A stretch of 64,000 bases of DNA from Methanothrix thermoacetophila PT (GCF_000014945.1 NC_008553.1:310001-374000); one strand, 5' to 3'. Positions 9,648 to 19,457 are shown, counted from the stretch's first letter. Numbers and translations are program-made. The notes: generated by a model not told the origin, from the sequence alone.

Positions 9648-10295
9648 CTACTTGAATACCTCCCCCGCACCCATGTACCATAGAACCATATCGAGGTGCG
9701 CCATCGGTATATCGATACTGCGCGCGAAGTCCGACATCTCAGACTCTATCTTAAGATACCTGCTTCGGCTCAGTGATCTCGGATAATCAGGTACGACTCC
9801 ATACCGGACCAGGCTCTTCAGGATATGCCTGTCGAGTATGGCAAGATCCCTTCCAAGCCCGATGTTTCTCAGGAAATGGCTCGCCTCCTTGTATCCCATC
9901 CCCTTCACGTTTCCGACAAGCCACTCGCGCGTCTGAAACAGATTCTCTGGATCGATGCGAGCTCTCACAGAGAGCATTCCATCCAGCATGAAGAGATCCC
10001 TCGCCATGCATATGTACTCAGCCTTCCTGCGGCTGAACCGCACCCCTTTGAGCTCCATCTGTATTCTAGCCGGGACAGGGCAGCGCAGCTCACCCATGGA
10101 GGAGAGCTTCTCGACAGCCGCCCAGCATGACCTTGCTCTGGACTGTGGCGTCAGGAGACAGAAGACAAGCTCCTCGAAGAGCCGCTCCTCATCGGCATCC
10201 AGCCAGAGCTGATCAAACTCCCTCAGCCTGGCCTCTACGACATCCTCAAGCTTCCTGTGCAGCTCCTTCAGCTGCTCGATCTCATGTGTGCTCAT
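9648..10295 (-). CDS. ogg: 8-oxoguanine DNA glycosylase/lyase (Ogg2 type)
   Basis: A 215-aa helix-hairpin-helix glycosylase. The hairpin and catalytic lysine are in KGMGYKEASHFLRNIG (K136) and the catalytic aspartate is D155 in AILDRHI, the arrangement of archaeal Ogg2 such as MJ0724. It removes 8-oxoguanine and nicks the strand in base excision repair. The protein ends GAGEVFK; a C-terminal lysine is a feature of Ogg2 enzymes that recognise the lesion with the terminal carboxylate. Confidence 0.88.
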   Translation of the reverse strand: MSTHEIEQLKELHRKLEDVVEARLREFDQLWLDADEERLFEELVFCLLTPQSRARSCWAAVEKLSSMGELRCPVPARIQMELKGVRFSRRKAEYICMARDLFMLDGMLSVRARIDPENLFQTREWLVGNVKGMGYKEASHFLRNIGLGRDLAILDRHILKSLVRYGVVPDYPRSLSRSRYLKIESEMSDFARSIDIPMAHLDMVLWYMGAGEVFK

Positions 10296-10361
10296 GATTC
10301 CAGCATCTCATCTTGATCTCTGGCATCAAATCGTGAGGCTCTCAGAGGTGAACCACGGAGA

Positions 10362-11534
10362 TCAAAGCAGCCCGAGCTCCCTGTGTCTCCTGAGGATCTC
10401 ATCTGCAAGCCTCTCGATCGCCCTGAGGTCATCTTCCTTTGGGTAGCCCTTCACGATGACAGGCTCTATGATCTCCATCTTCAGGTTCGGCATAAGCGAC
10501 CTCATCTCCTCAACGATCCTGGCGCCCCAGCCGTATGACCCGATGATGGATGCGAATCTGGCCTTCGGCCTCAGCGCATTCGCGAGGATCGCGGCATATG
10601 CGATCAGCGGATGTGGCCTTGTTATGAACGCAGGGGTCCCGAAGACTACGGTGGCTGCATCGACAAGCGATGCCGCAAGCGCGCCAGTATCAGTTTTTGT
10701 GAGATCGAATCTTTCCACTGATACTCCTCGATCGATCAGGGCATCGACAAGATGGCTCACCATCTTCTCAGTGGAGCCGTGCATCGATACAAACGGGACC
10801 ACGACCAGGTTCTTCACATCATCTGAGGTCCACTCCGAATATGCATTCAGCACGACCTCTGGCCTTTTGTGCAGAGGCCCGTGGCTCGGCGCGATGATCT
10901 CAGGCCCAAGCGCACGTATGCGCTCGAGATGCCTCCGCGCATTCGCCCTGAAAGGCATCATTATCTCAGCGTAGTACCTCTTTGCGCTCTCAGGATTCCA
11001 CGCGAAGAGATCGCTGGTCGCGAGATGTGCCCCGAGGAAATCGCATGTGAACAGCATCCGCCTCTCCCGGAGATACGTGAATATCGTATCAGGCCAGTGG
11101 ACCCATGGCGCGCTGATGAACTCGAGCGTCATATCTCCGAGAGAGAGAAGCTCATTATCGCTCACAGCGCGCGTGCGATCCTTTGAGACTATGCCGAAAT
11201 CGAGGAGAAGCTCGATGCACTTCTGCGATCCGAGGACTGTTGAATCATACCTCTCGAGGAGGAACTTTATCGCGCCTGAGTGGTCCTGCTCGGCATGCTG
11301 GGAGATTATGTAATCAATGCGATCTATACGGAGCGAATCGAGGTTATCGATCAGCACATCCTTCTTGCCCGGATCGACCGCATCTATCAGCGCGGTCTTT
11401 TCACTGCCCTTTATGAGATACGAGTTGTAGCTGGTGCCATCCGGCAGAGGTATGAGCGCATCGAAGAGACGTCTGTCCCAGTCGATCGCGCCCACATGGA
11501 AGACATTTTTACATATCTCTCGGATCATATCCAT
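10362..11534 (-). CDS. fprA: A-type flavoprotein FprA (F420H2:O2 oxidase-like)
   Basis: A 390-aa flavo-diiron protein. The N-terminal MBL-like domain has the diiron motif HAEQDHSG (H80, E82, D84, H85), with more ligands in the HWPDTI and PSHGP segments. The C-terminal flavodoxin domain begins around residue 250 with VSMHGSTEK for FMN. In methanogens FprA reduces O2 to water with F420H2 and so protects against oxygen; NO reduction is an alternative known for the family. Confidence 0.9.
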   Translation of the reverse strand: MDMIREICKNVFHVGAIDWDRRLFDALIPLPDGTSYNSYLIKGSEKTALIDAVDPGKKDVLIDNLDSLRIDRIDYIISQHAEQDHSGAIKFLLERYDSTVLGSQKCIELLLDFGIVSKDRTRAVSDNELLSLGDMTLEFISAPWVHWPDTIFTYLRERRMLFTCDFLGAHLATSDLFAWNPESAKRYYAEIMMPFRANARRHLERIRALGPEIIAPSHGPLHKRPEVVLNAYSEWTSDDVKNLVVVPFVSMHGSTEKMVSHLVDALIDRGVSVERFDLTKTDTGALAASLVDAATVVFGTPAFITRPHPLIAYAAILANALRPKARFASIIGSYGWGARIVEEMRSLMPNLKMEIIEPVIVKGYPKEDDLRAIERLADEILRRHRELGLL

Positions 11535-11770
11535 CCCAACCTTTTGTATATGTGAAGAGTGTAGGCATCCGACTTAACGTTAGCCATTGAGTGAATGAAA
11601 AATGAAAACATACAAGCTCCGTTCGCATGCGCGAGATCGATCACATTGTGACCATTCACAGCCTCATGCTCCGCACCCGGTGCCCTCCAGATACTTGCGG
11701 GCATTATCCCTCGACCGGGCTTTGCAAATGCGAATTGGATGTTCTGTATCCCCATTGATGCACCGATACT

Positions 11771-11778
11771 CTTTATAT
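11771..11778 (+). promoter_or_regulatory. TATA box, leaderless promoter of the NosD-like gene
   Basis: CTTTATAT lies about 23-30 bp before the two possible start codons (11801 and 11807), placing the transcription start at or next to the ATG. No Shine-Dalgarno sequence is visible, so the messenger should be leaderless. Confidence 0.5.
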
Positions 11779-11800
11779 CCGGACGTCCTCCCCGTAACCT

Positions 11801-13747
11801 ATGCACATGCGATACGCTCTTTGTCTTCTGATGCTCATTCAGATCTCGCTGGCAGACGCGGGGACGATCGTGGTAACGCCCGGCGGCAGCATCCAGGCGG
11901 CGATAGACTCGGCTTCATCTGGCGATGCCATAGAGATTCAGGGTGGCATCTACTCAGAGAGAATCGTGGTCGATAAGAGTTTGATCATAAGGGGCAATAC
12001 GACATCCGGCTACCCTGTGGTGAACGCAGGAGGATCAGGAACCGCTGTTACGATCTCTGGAGATGATATACAGATCACAGGAATCAGGGCGATTGGCTCG
12101 GGAATGGCCCCAAGAGATGCTGGTATTTTCGTAACGGGAAGGAACAACCGCGTGATGGACTGCCAGGTCTCAGGCAACAGATACGGGATCGTGCTCTCCT
12201 TCGCAGAGGGCTGTACGCTTGAGAACATACTGGCTGAGGCCAGCAGCGAGGCAGGCATGCTCCTCGACAACTCCACGAAAAACAGCATCATCGGATGCAA
12301 ACTTGAAAACAACATCCACGGTATCAGGCTGGTATCATCGGAGTCAAACACGATACGTGGAAATATCATATCGAATACCACATTCGAAGCTCTCTCTCTA
12401 GAGAGATCTAGCAACAGGAATCTCATCGAGGACAACATCATCAGGTTCAACCAGATAGGCATCTCCCTGGAGACCTCACGGGGCAACAATATAACCAGGA
12501 ATCTCGCGAGCAACAACAGTGTGGGGATAAAAATAGCAAACCACAACGACACCGAGTCGATCAGCCCCATCGAGAACCCGGGCAAGTACGGCGGAGTCTC
12601 GATAAAGTACAAGCCTAACAGCGATATCAAGAGCTACGACGTCAGGGACAAGGATCTGAGCTCGTACACGACAAACACGATCTACAACAACACCCTGATC
12701 AATAACGAAGAGAACGCCATCGATGATGGAAACAATCAGTGGGATAACGGCACACTCGGAAACCATTACAGCGATTTCGATGAGCCTGAGGAGGGATGCA
12801 GGGACAGAAACCGCGACGGCATCTGCGATTCAGCCCACGAGATCGAGGGCGGGATGTCCACCGACAGGCACCCACTCTCGCCGAAGGATCCGATGAAGGC
12901 GAGGTTCATGTCCAAGAAGAATGGCGCATACCTCGGCCTGGACAGGATGGTCTTCATGCCAGGGGAGAGGATCGATATGAGGCTGTCCGTTCCAGAGAAC
13001 ATCACCGCGTGGATAGGGGTACTGCCTGCAGGCGAGCCACACGGCGCTCTCGACAGGACAAAGGCGATATCGTACACCACTGTAAACAGCAGCATCAGGG
13101 AGGTTGCGCTCGAGGCACCGAGGATGGTGGGATCATATGAGATACGGATGTACTCAACCGAGGAGATGGTGTATCTCCCGATAAGCGTGGAGGTACCCGA
13201 GATCCATATCTCTCCTGCTGAGGTCAAGGCGTGTGAGCCGATCAACGTGACGTACTCAGGGGCTCCGGGCTACGAGGGTGACTGGATAGGGATGTTCTCC
13301 ACAGGCGCGGGAGATCGCTCGCCGCTCTCCAGAAAATATCTCGACGGGAGCACGAACGGCTCGCTTGTGCTGTACACACCAAGCACACCGGGAACATATA
13401 ACGTGCGGATGTTCGCGGACGATGGATACAGGCTGCTTGCGGTCAGCGAGCCGGTCACGGTGAAGCAGAATGCCGGCGTGAGGATAGTCGCGGAGCCTGA
13501 GACCGTCTCGCCAGGCCAGGCGATATATGTTCACTTCTGGGGCGCGATGCCGGACAGCGTCATAGGCATGTACGGGGTGACGAGACCTGATAAGTTCTGG
13601 ATAAGCATGCAGCCGACTGGCGGGCCGTCATGCGGCACCCTGACGTTCAGGGCTCCATACGGCGGGGGCAACTACGACTTCAGGCTCTTTGAGAACAACG
13701 TCTACAGAAAGCACATGGGCGCCAGCAACGTCGTGCGGGTTGTGTAG
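11801..13747 (+). CDS. Secreted NosD-like right-handed beta-helix protein
   Basis: A 648-aa exported protein. A short signal peptide ends near LADAGT. Residues 20-300 are a run of beta-helix rungs (PbH1/CASH domain) in NosD style, with repeats such as NRYGIVLS, NNIHGIRL and NQIGISLE. A calcium-like DRNRDGICD segment follows near 340. The C-terminal 280 residues are two or three Ig-like beta domains repeating the pattern 'W-I-G-...-G-S-Y-x-V/I-R-M/L-F'. Many N-x-S/T sites suggest glycosylation. A role in surface layer or sheath is inferred; no enzyme motif is seen. Confidence 0.8.
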   Translation: MHMRYALCLLMLIQISLADAGTIVVTPGGSIQAAIDSASSGDAIEIQGGIYSERIVVDKSLIIRGNTTSGYPVVNAGGSGTAVTISGDDIQITGIRAIGSGMAPRDAGIFVTGRNNRVMDCQVSGNRYGIVLSFAEGCTLENILAEASSEAGMLLDNSTKNSIIGCKLENNIHGIRLVSSESNTIRGNIISNTTFEALSLERSSNRNLIEDNIIRFNQIGISLETSRGNNITRNLASNNSVGIKIANHNDTESISPIENPGKYGGVSIKYKPNSDIKSYDVRDKDLSSYTTNTIYNNTLINNEENAIDDGNNQWDNGTLGNHYSDFDEPEEGCRDRNRDGICDSAHEIEGGMSTDRHPLSPKDPMKARFMSKKNGAYLGLDRMVFMPGERIDMRLSVPENITAWIGVLPAGEPHGALDRTKAISYTTVNSSIREVALEAPRMVGSYEIRMYSTEEMVYLPISVEVPEIHISPAEVKACEPINVTYSGAPGYEGDWIGMFSTGAGDRSPLSRKYLDGSTNGSLVLYTPSTPGTYNVRMFADDGYRLLAVSEPVTVKQNAGVRIVAEPETVSPGQAIYVHFWGAMPDSVIGMYGVTRPDKFWISMQPTGGPSCGTLTFRAPYGGGNYDFRLFENNVYRKHMGASNVVRVV

Positions 13748-14042
13748 AGGGCAAGATCCTGCCCTCACACATACTTTTGTCATGCTCACATTTATTTTGG
13801 CACGCCTCTTCTCCAGTATGCAGGGTTTTGATTCTACTTTGTCAAATGGTCAGGAGCTTGAATCGCTGAAAGCCTGACTGGAATCGTCTTCATCGGCATA
13901 CAGATCATGAATCCTACGACGTCATGTGCTGTTGATCTCAATGATATGGGTACACAACTGTCAAATGATACCAAAGCACTGATATGCGGTGAAGTTTACA
14001 GCAAAACTGATGGGCTGCATCATCTTGCAGTCCATCAGGAAT

Positions 14043-15485
14043 CTACTTTTCCAGTTCAGTTGCCGCTGAACCGCCACGAAGCTCTCCCCTCGCCAGCGAT
14101 GCGAATATGCCGATGAAGCAGAGCACAGAGAATATCGCAAAGGCGATCCTGCTGCTCTCTATGAGGCTGGAGTATGTATCAGGGGTTATCTCGACCCTTC
14201 CGATATAGATCGCGAAGATCACCATCGCCAGACTCATACTCAGCATCTGGCCCAGGAGACGCATCGTTCCGAGTGTCGCAGACGCTATCCCGTAGTATTT
14301 TCTCTCAACCGAGCTCATTATCGCATTTGTGTTTGGTGGCGTGAAAAGGGCCAGCCCAAATCCCAGAAGGAGGAGCACGGCGCCGATGAACCACACAGGT
14401 GTTCGCTCATCAAGAAACACAAACGGCACAATGCTGAGCAGAGTGATGGCCATGCCAGCAGAGGCAACAAGCCTGGGCTCCATCCTGTCGGAGAGCCTGC
14501 CGGTGAGGGGGGAGAGGATCGTCATCATCAGCGGCTGTGCGAGGAGCACCAGGCCCGCACTCCTGGGATCCAGGGCCTTTATATACTGCAGGTAAAGGCT
14601 CAGCAGGAATCCTGTCGCGAAGGTTGCGCTGTAGTTTATGAGCGCCGCGAGGTTTGATAATGCAAAGACACGGTTGGATTTGAAGAGATCGACCTCGATA
14701 ACAGGGTTCTCAGCTTTCGTCTCCAGATACAAAAACAGGACGAGCCCGGCCAGGCCTGCAACTGTCACAAAACGTCCGGCGCTGGAGGGGAGCAGCGACA
14801 TGCCGTATACAAGAGCCATAATGGAGATGCCGTAGACCAGAGATCCGCTGAGGTCAAACCGCTCGCCCCTCGCATCTGCCCACTCTCCTCTAAGATTCAT
14901 CAGCAGTGCAAGCGCCAGAGCTCCGATCGGAACCGTTGCCACGAACAGGCTCCTCCAGCCAAGATACTGGGTGAGAATCCCGCCGAGGACGGGGCCAAGT
15001 GATAGTCCTAGATAAACAGAGGCCGCATTGATCCCGATAACCCTGCCGCGCTTTCTCAGAGGAAAGACAGACGTCAGTATCGCGACCGCGGTGCCGAAGA
15101 TCATCGCAGCTCCAACCCCCTGCACAAATCTCGCAGCTATTATCATGCTGGCGGATCGCGAAACGGGCGCGAGTATCGAGGCCAGGGTGAAGAGCGCTAT
15201 CCCGTAGCCGAATATCCTCTTCCTCCCGTATATATCGGCCAGGCGTCCGAACGGCACCAGGAAAACGGCAGCTGCCAGAAGAAAGGCGGTCGAGATCCAG
15301 CTGAGCATCACCGCATCCATTGAGAGCTCACTGCCAATAGCTGGCAGTGCAATGTTTATGGATGATGACATGAATGCTGTGAGGAATGATCCAATCACAG
15401 AGACAACAAGAGCACAGCTCTGTATGCGTTCTGCATCACTATTTTCGTGGGGGTCACACATGACGATACCCTGTTGGAATGCCAT
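14043..15485 (-). CDS. MFS drug-efflux-type transporter (DHA2-like)
   Basis: A 480-aa membrane protein with about 14 hydrophobic helices, the DHA2/EmrB size. The loop 2-3 motif reads GRLADIYGRKR and the antiporter motif C resembles LGPVLGGILTQ in helix 5. It is expected to export small molecules by proton antiport. The first 25 residues are hydrophilic, so an internal start is possible. It stands alone; the 3' neighbour is non-coding. Substrate unknown. Confidence 0.88.
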   Translation of the reverse strand: MAFQQGIVMCDPHENSDAERIQSCALVVSVIGSFLTAFMSSSINIALPAIGSELSMDAVMLSWISTAFLLAAAVFLVPFGRLADIYGRKRIFGYGIALFTLASILAPVSRSASMIIAARFVQGVGAAMIFGTAVAILTSVFPLRKRGRVIGINAASVYLGLSLGPVLGGILTQYLGWRSLFVATVPIGALALALLMNLRGEWADARGERFDLSGSLVYGISIMALVYGMSLLPSSAGRFVTVAGLAGLVLFLYLETKAENPVIEVDLFKSNRVFALSNLAALINYSATFATGFLLSLYLQYIKALDPRSAGLVLLAQPLMMTILSPLTGRLSDRMEPRLVASAGMAITLLSIVPFVFLDERTPVWFIGAVLLLLGFGLALFTPPNTNAIMSSVERKYYGIASATLGTMRLLGQMLSMSLAMVIFAIYIGRVEITPDTYSSLIESSRIAFAIFSVLCFIGIFASLARGELRGGSAATELEK

Positions 15486-15596
15486 TGCATTTGCAAGGAT
15501 GTATCGCTTTCGGTAATGTGGATGATGCAGAATGAAATGTCATGCAGCTGTTAAATCATACAGAGATAAACTTCAGTGTGAATCGCCATTGTGACA

Positions 15597-16048
15597 TCAA
15601 GCTCCCCTAGGTGAACTACCCTGAAGAGCAGGGCTTCTTACCTCATAGCCAAATCACAGAAATGTGATGTAGAAGTTGACTCCATGGGCGCTACGGGCTG
15701 TCCCATCCCTGCGATGTGTGTTCATGGAAGCATTGCAGTCTATATCACTGAGAATCCACAGTGAGGACACTCATGAACCCTGTCCGATAACTCTTGGTAA
15801 GAAAATGGTTTTCGCAAAGGTCCATTTTCATCCACATGGGTGACCTTGGGTCATGGGTGTTTTCTACAATGCTTCCACAGGCAGAACACCTTTGAGTGGT
15901 GTTCATGGGATTTGATCAGCCTTCGACCAGCACATTCAGCCTCGTACGAATGCATGAACATGAACCTGGACCAGAATGCATCATGGATGTCACGATGCAT
16001 GCATCAGGATTGCTTTGATGACTCCTTGAACCTTGCGATGTATTCTGA
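15597..16048 (-). pseudogene. tnpB relic 2 (C-terminal part, IS200/IS605-like)
   Basis: Read on the minus strand this stretch is close to the relic at 34696-35225. Fragments in shifting frames spell the TnpB C-terminus: IHDAFWSRFMFMLSYEAE, a zinc-ribbon part NTTQRCSACGS and, after a frameshift, ECPHCGFS. There are several stops, so it is dead. The N-terminal half is missing; the relic stops at a family B element (16049-16138). It lacks about 70 bp present in relic 1 between two GCATGCATCGTGACATCCATGA direct repeats. Confidence 0.8.
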
Positions 16049-16138
16049 GGACGTGTCCGAATAAGGATTAGGTGTTTATGATGTGCAGAAGAGGGGAAGA
16101 TCCAGATTTCCGGCCACAGCTCTTATCCGGGCACATCC
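16049..16138 (-). repeat. Family B inverted-repeat element B3
   Basis: 90 bp with ends GGACGTGTCCGAATAAGG and CTTATCCGGGCACATCC. It abuts tnpB relic 2 at TATTCTGA, the reverse complement of the 8-bp target duplication at element B2, so both copies occupy the same site in the same orientation relative to tnpB. The other flank does not carry the duplication. Confidence 0.8.
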
Positions 16139-16187
16139 CCACTCCCCCAGAGTTAAAACTTTAAACAGCGTCGGCATAGCAACATAC

Positions 16188-17411
16188 ATGAGCGCAGCTG
16201 ACGAGATGTTCGACCCTGAATACATGCTGGATCTCCTCAGAGATCTCATAGCCTTCAGGACGGTTGCACCACCTGGGAGCTTCTACCATGAGATAGTGGA
16301 TTACCTCGTACCGGTGCTCAATGATATGGGATTTGCGACGAAGAAGCTTGTGATGCCTGCAGAGGTCTTCGAGTCAAAGTGCACCGATCCCAGACTCTCA
16401 GGGGATAGAGTCAACCTGATCGCAGATATGGATCTCAGGAGGCCAGAGTGGCTAGTGATATATACACACCTCGACGTCGTACCTCCAGGCGACGGATGGT
16501 CCACAGATCCATTCTCGCTCACGATCAGGGATGGCAGAGCATACGGCAGGGGAGTCTCGGACTCGAAGGGGGCTGTCGCGGCGATGATCGCCGCCCTCAG
16601 GGGCATTCTCAGAGAAAGAAAGCCGAAGTACAACCTTCGCCTGCTTCTGACGACCGATGAGGAGGTTGGCGGCTACTCCGGGCTGTGCTATCTTGCAGAT
16701 TCCGGAATGGTGAAGGGGGACAAGATGCTCTGCATGGATGGGTTCTCCGATGATGTTGTGATCGGCTCGAATGGCATTATCACATGGGAGGTCACGGTGA
16801 ATGGGAGAGCGGCGCACAGCGGATCCAGCTTTCTCGGAGATAACGCGATCGAGAAGTCGCTTCCTGTGATCGACGCAATACTCCGACACAAGAGGGAGGT
16901 TGAAAAGAAAAGCTCCTCGCTTCCAGCCAGCTCTGTGCTAAGGGATAAAGGGATCGCACACATGATGCCGATATTGAACATAAATGTGATACATGGCGGC
17001 ATTAAGGAGAACATAGTCCCCGACAGATGCGTCTTCCGAGGAGACAGGCGGGTGATCCCGGAGGAGAGGATGGAGGATGCCATGAGTGAGCTTGAGGAGA
17101 TAGTCAAACGCTTCGGCTCCGACATCGACATAAGAATGTGGCCTGGGTATCCTCCCATGAGGATGGACCCGGAGCATCCGTGGGTTCTTGAGGTGAAGGA
17201 GGCTGTGAGAAGAGCAACGGGAACGGAGCCTCATCTGTCCGGGACGCAGGGGAGCCTGGACCAGGCGTATGCAACAGAGATCACAAAGATCCCTGCAGCG
17301 GTCTACGGTGTCGGGAGGCAGCTCGAGAGCAATGCACATGGAATCGATGAGAACGTGAGTGTCGAGGATCTCGTGAGCTACATGCGGTTCGTCGGGGAGC
17401 TTCTGCTCTAG
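16188..17411 (+). CDS. M20-family deacylase/peptidase (ArgE/DapE-like)
   Basis: The start at 16188 (MSAADEMFDPEYM) is preferred: an upstream ATG at 16083 would read through the family B element. A TATA-like CTTTAAAC lies about 25 bp before 16188, giving a leaderless messenger. The 407-aa product has the M20 dinuclear zinc motifs YTHLDVVPPGDGW, GRGVSDSKGA and TTDEEVGG, and a dimerisation domain in the middle. It probably removes an acyl group or hydrolyses a peptide, as in ArgE or DapE; the exact substrate is open. Confidence 0.88.
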   Translation: MSAADEMFDPEYMLDLLRDLIAFRTVAPPGSFYHEIVDYLVPVLNDMGFATKKLVMPAEVFESKCTDPRLSGDRVNLIADMDLRRPEWLVIYTHLDVVPPGDGWSTDPFSLTIRDGRAYGRGVSDSKGAVAAMIAALRGILRERKPKYNLRLLLTTDEEVGGYSGLCYLADSGMVKGDKMLCMDGFSDDVVIGSNGIITWEVTVNGRAAHSGSSFLGDNAIEKSLPVIDAILRHKREVEKKSSSLPASSVLRDKGIAHMMPILNINVIHGGIKENIVPDRCVFRGDRRVIPEERMEDAMSELEEIVKRFGSDIDIRMWPGYPPMRMDPEHPWVLEVKEAVRRATGTEPHLSGTQGSLDQAYATEITKIPAAVYGVGRQLESNAHGIDENVSVEDLVSYMRFVGELLL

Positions 17412-17485
17412 GCGATCTTCAAGATGGTGTCTCTCAATCAGAGAACCTTAGCGGAATTTGTGGAATTTGCCTGGGTGATGATGGT

Positions 17486-17890
17486 TTGAAGGTAGTGGCT
17501 GTTGTGGGTCACCACAAGTCGGGGAAGACCACGCTGATCGAGGCTCTGGTAAAATCCCTCAAGAGGCACGGCCGCGTCGGGACGGTGAAGCACATGCCGG
17601 GGCACCATGTCGACCAGGGCGACACGCACAGACACCTCATGGCAGGTGCGGATGTCGTCATCGGCTTAGGCCTAGGCCAGATCGTGGTGACCCCCAAGGG
17701 GAGCCTCGAGTCTGCTCTGGAGGAGATGAGATCCCGAGGCATCGATTTTGTCATACTCGAGGGGTTCAAGAGCAGCCAGTACCCGAAGATAGTTATCGGC
17801 GGAATAGATGTACAAAACAAGATATGCGATGTGCATGATGTGAATGATGCCGCAGTGGAACATCTTGTGGAAATGATTCTCTCGCTCTGA
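17486..17890 (+). CDS. mobB: Molybdopterin-guanine dinucleotide biosynthesis adaptor MobB
   Basis: A 134-aa P-loop GTPase-like protein with Walker A GHHKSGKTTL at residues 8-17, KHMPGHHVDQGDTHRH and LEGFKSSQYPK, all typical of MobB. It helps attach GMP to molybdopterin for molybdenum or tungsten enzymes, in methanogens formylmethanofuran dehydrogenase. The start is TTG with GGGTGA about 8 nt upstream. Confidence 0.9.
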   Translation: MKVVAVVGHHKSGKTTLIEALVKSLKRHGRVGTVKHMPGHHVDQGDTHRHLMAGADVVIGLGLGQIVVTPKGSLESALEEMRSRGIDFVILEGFKSSQYPKIVIGGIDVQNKICDVHDVNDAAVEHLVEMILSL

Positions 17891-17929
17891 GGATAAAGAG
17901 CTGCATCGGTCGGTCTTACCTTCAGTCTT

Positions 17930-18030
17930 GGCTCATCTGGTCGAATCGTCAGAGCAGCGATTTTTACGAGCCCAACTAGCAGCAATCGACTCAGCCTCTC
18001 TAGAAGGTTACTGACCGCCAAATCACAGGG
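17930..18030 (-). repeat. Family E repeat, diverged copy
   Basis: The reverse complement shares, with gaps, CTGTGATT, GTCGATTGCTGCTAGTTG and CTCTGACGATT with the copies at 33806-33893 and 40172-40265. Similarity is partial, so this is the least certain member. Confidence 0.4.
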
Positions 18031-18203
18031 ATTAGCCTCAGTTTAGCCTCAGTTTATGCGCAATCATCAGTACTCAGACTGCATTACGCCGGCGCGGTCT
18101 CAGAACTTATTTGAAATTAGTTATATGTTAGTAGAATAAAGGGTTTGGCCTTCCTGGCGAAAGAGGGATCAGTGGAGTATTTCTAAAAACCTCTGGTTTT
18201 GAG

Positions 18204-18319
18204 TGCTGTGTTGAATAATATTTGGAAATCCAATAGCAGAGAGCTAATTCATATAACATGAGACTTTAGGAGGAATCGATAGCTATTGGCCACAAGGTTT
18301 CGAATTATACAACACAGCA
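18204..18319 (-). repeat. Family A element 1 (IS-derived MITE)
   Basis: 116 bp bounded by TGCTGTGTTGAATAA and its inverse ending ACACAGCA. The interior (CCAATAGC, CATATAACATGAGAC, CGATAGCTATTGG) matches copies at 27115 and 31281 in inverted orientation. No target duplication is preserved here. The ends match those of the 988-bp insertion sequence at 32548. Confidence 0.85.
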
Positions 18320-18348
18320 CATTTGGGAGCTCATGCAATACATGAGTT

Positions 18349-18444
18349 CGTCTCGAAACTATTTAAACAAAGATGCAGATCTGCATCGATCCTGCGCGGA
18401 AATACAATCCACATAAATCAATACGCCTGGGAATTTTGAGACGA
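18349..18444 (+). repeat. Family C element 2
   Basis: 96 bp from TCGTCTCGAAACTATTTAAA to AATTTTGAGACGA. The interior, with GATGCAGATCTGCATCGATC and ATCCACATAAATCAATACGC, is almost identical to the copy at 19201. Confidence 0.75.
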
Positions 18445-18497
18445 CTTCCATCGATTGCATCTGGCGTTTTAGAAGGGACTCTGTGTGGAGTCCCGGG

Positions 18498-19070
18498 CTA
18501 AAGCAGCAGAAGCACGATGCCCATTGCCATAAAGATCAGCCCAGCTGCCAGTGTGATGGTTCTCCGGTTTATGTATCCCAGTATGAACCTTCCGAGGTAA
18601 ATGGCGCTAATTGAGAGTATGAACAGCGCAAGCATTGTGCCACCGAGAACCAACCATGGGTTGTACTGTGTCGCGAATACCGCAGATGCGATCTGTGTCT
18701 TATCCCCCCACTCAGCCAGAAATATGACCAGAAAGCCTGATAAAAAGGGGCTCTCATCAAACTTCCTGCCATCACCTTCATCTCCATCAAGATCCCTCAG
18801 CGTGATTATCCCGAAGAGCAGGAAGATCCCTCCCGAGATTATCTTCAGAATGCTTGCAGGAACGACCTCTGTTATCCATGCGCCGAGGAGTATGGCGAAT
18901 CCATCGACGATGAGAAAGGCAGACATCACCCCAATCAGCAGCTTGAAATGCTCCTTTGTTCTGGTGGATAGCAGCAGAACAGAGAGCTGTGTTTTATCGC
19001 CGAGCTCTGCGATGGCAATTGTGATAAAAGGGATGAACAAGTCTACAAACATCCATGTTCGGTTGCTCAT
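18498..19070 (-). CDS. TMEM165/GDT1 family cation transporter
   Basis: A 190-aa membrane protein with six helices and two copies of the family signature E-x-G-D-K-T: ELGDKTQ near residue 22 and EWGDKTQ near 119. GDT1/MneA proteins move Mn2+ or Ca2+, in bacteria as Mn exporters and in eukaryotes as Golgi antiporters. Which ion is carried here is unknown. It is a single-gene unit between repeats, not far from a CDF-type exporter. Confidence 0.9.
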   Translation of the reverse strand: MSNRTWMFVDLFIPFITIAIAELGDKTQLSVLLLSTRTKEHFKLLIGVMSAFLIVDGFAILLGAWITEVVPASILKIISGGIFLLFGIITLRDLDGDEGDGRKFDESPFLSGFLVIFLAEWGDKTQIASAVFATQYNPWLVLGGTMLALFILSISAIYLGRFILGYINRRTITLAAGLIFMAMGIVLLLL

Positions 19071-19457
19071 CTTATTTTATAGCTGTTTCTCCCTGAGGCA
19101 AATAAGCACCACTCATGCGAGACCGTCGTGATGCATGCTCATAATGATGTCATTTTCTCGACTGGCCGAACCCGCTCTCAGTAATCGGATACGTTGAATT
19201 CTTCTCGAAACTATTTAAAGCAACGATGCGGATCTGCATCGATCCTGTGCGGAAATACAATCCACATAAATCAATACGCTTGGGAAATTTTGAGACGACT
19301 TCGTTGGTAAGATGCTGCACGATCTCCACGAGGTCGCATGCATCTGACTTAATGCGAGAACACGACCAAGAAAACATGCAACCATTGAAGATCTATACGG
19401 AGATATTTTGTGAGGATATCTCCAGGCCAGAGCCGCCGACTCGATGATCGGTTTCTG
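19071..19457. other. Intergenic with family C element
   Basis: 387 bp without a supported gene. Apart from the family C element at 19201-19298 nothing recognisable is seen. Confidence 0.5.
19201..19298 (+). repeat. Family C element 3
   Basis: 98 bp from CTTCTCGAAACTATTTAAA to TTTTGAGACGA, about 90% like the copy at 18349 by eye. The two flank the GDT1 gene as direct repeats about 850 bp apart. Confidence 0.75.

Larger units (their letters stand above)
17891..18497. other. Intergenic repeat island, 607 bp
   Basis: No gene is supported. It contains a diverged family E repeat (about 17930-18030), family A element 1 (18204-18319) and family C element 2 (18349-18444). Confidence 0.6.

Noticed and set aside
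9352-9681. 110-residue N-terminal extension of the site-2 protease
   Set aside because: Low protein-like character and overlap with the ogg gene end; the family core begins at 9351.
12010-12630. 206-codon minus-strand frame within the NosD-like gene
   Set aside because: Antisense shadow; the plus strand has a clear signal peptide and beta-helix repeats.
16083-16187. N-terminal extension of the M20 gene
   Set aside because: These 35 codons lie mostly in a family B repeat; ATG 16188 has the TATA box at the correct distance.
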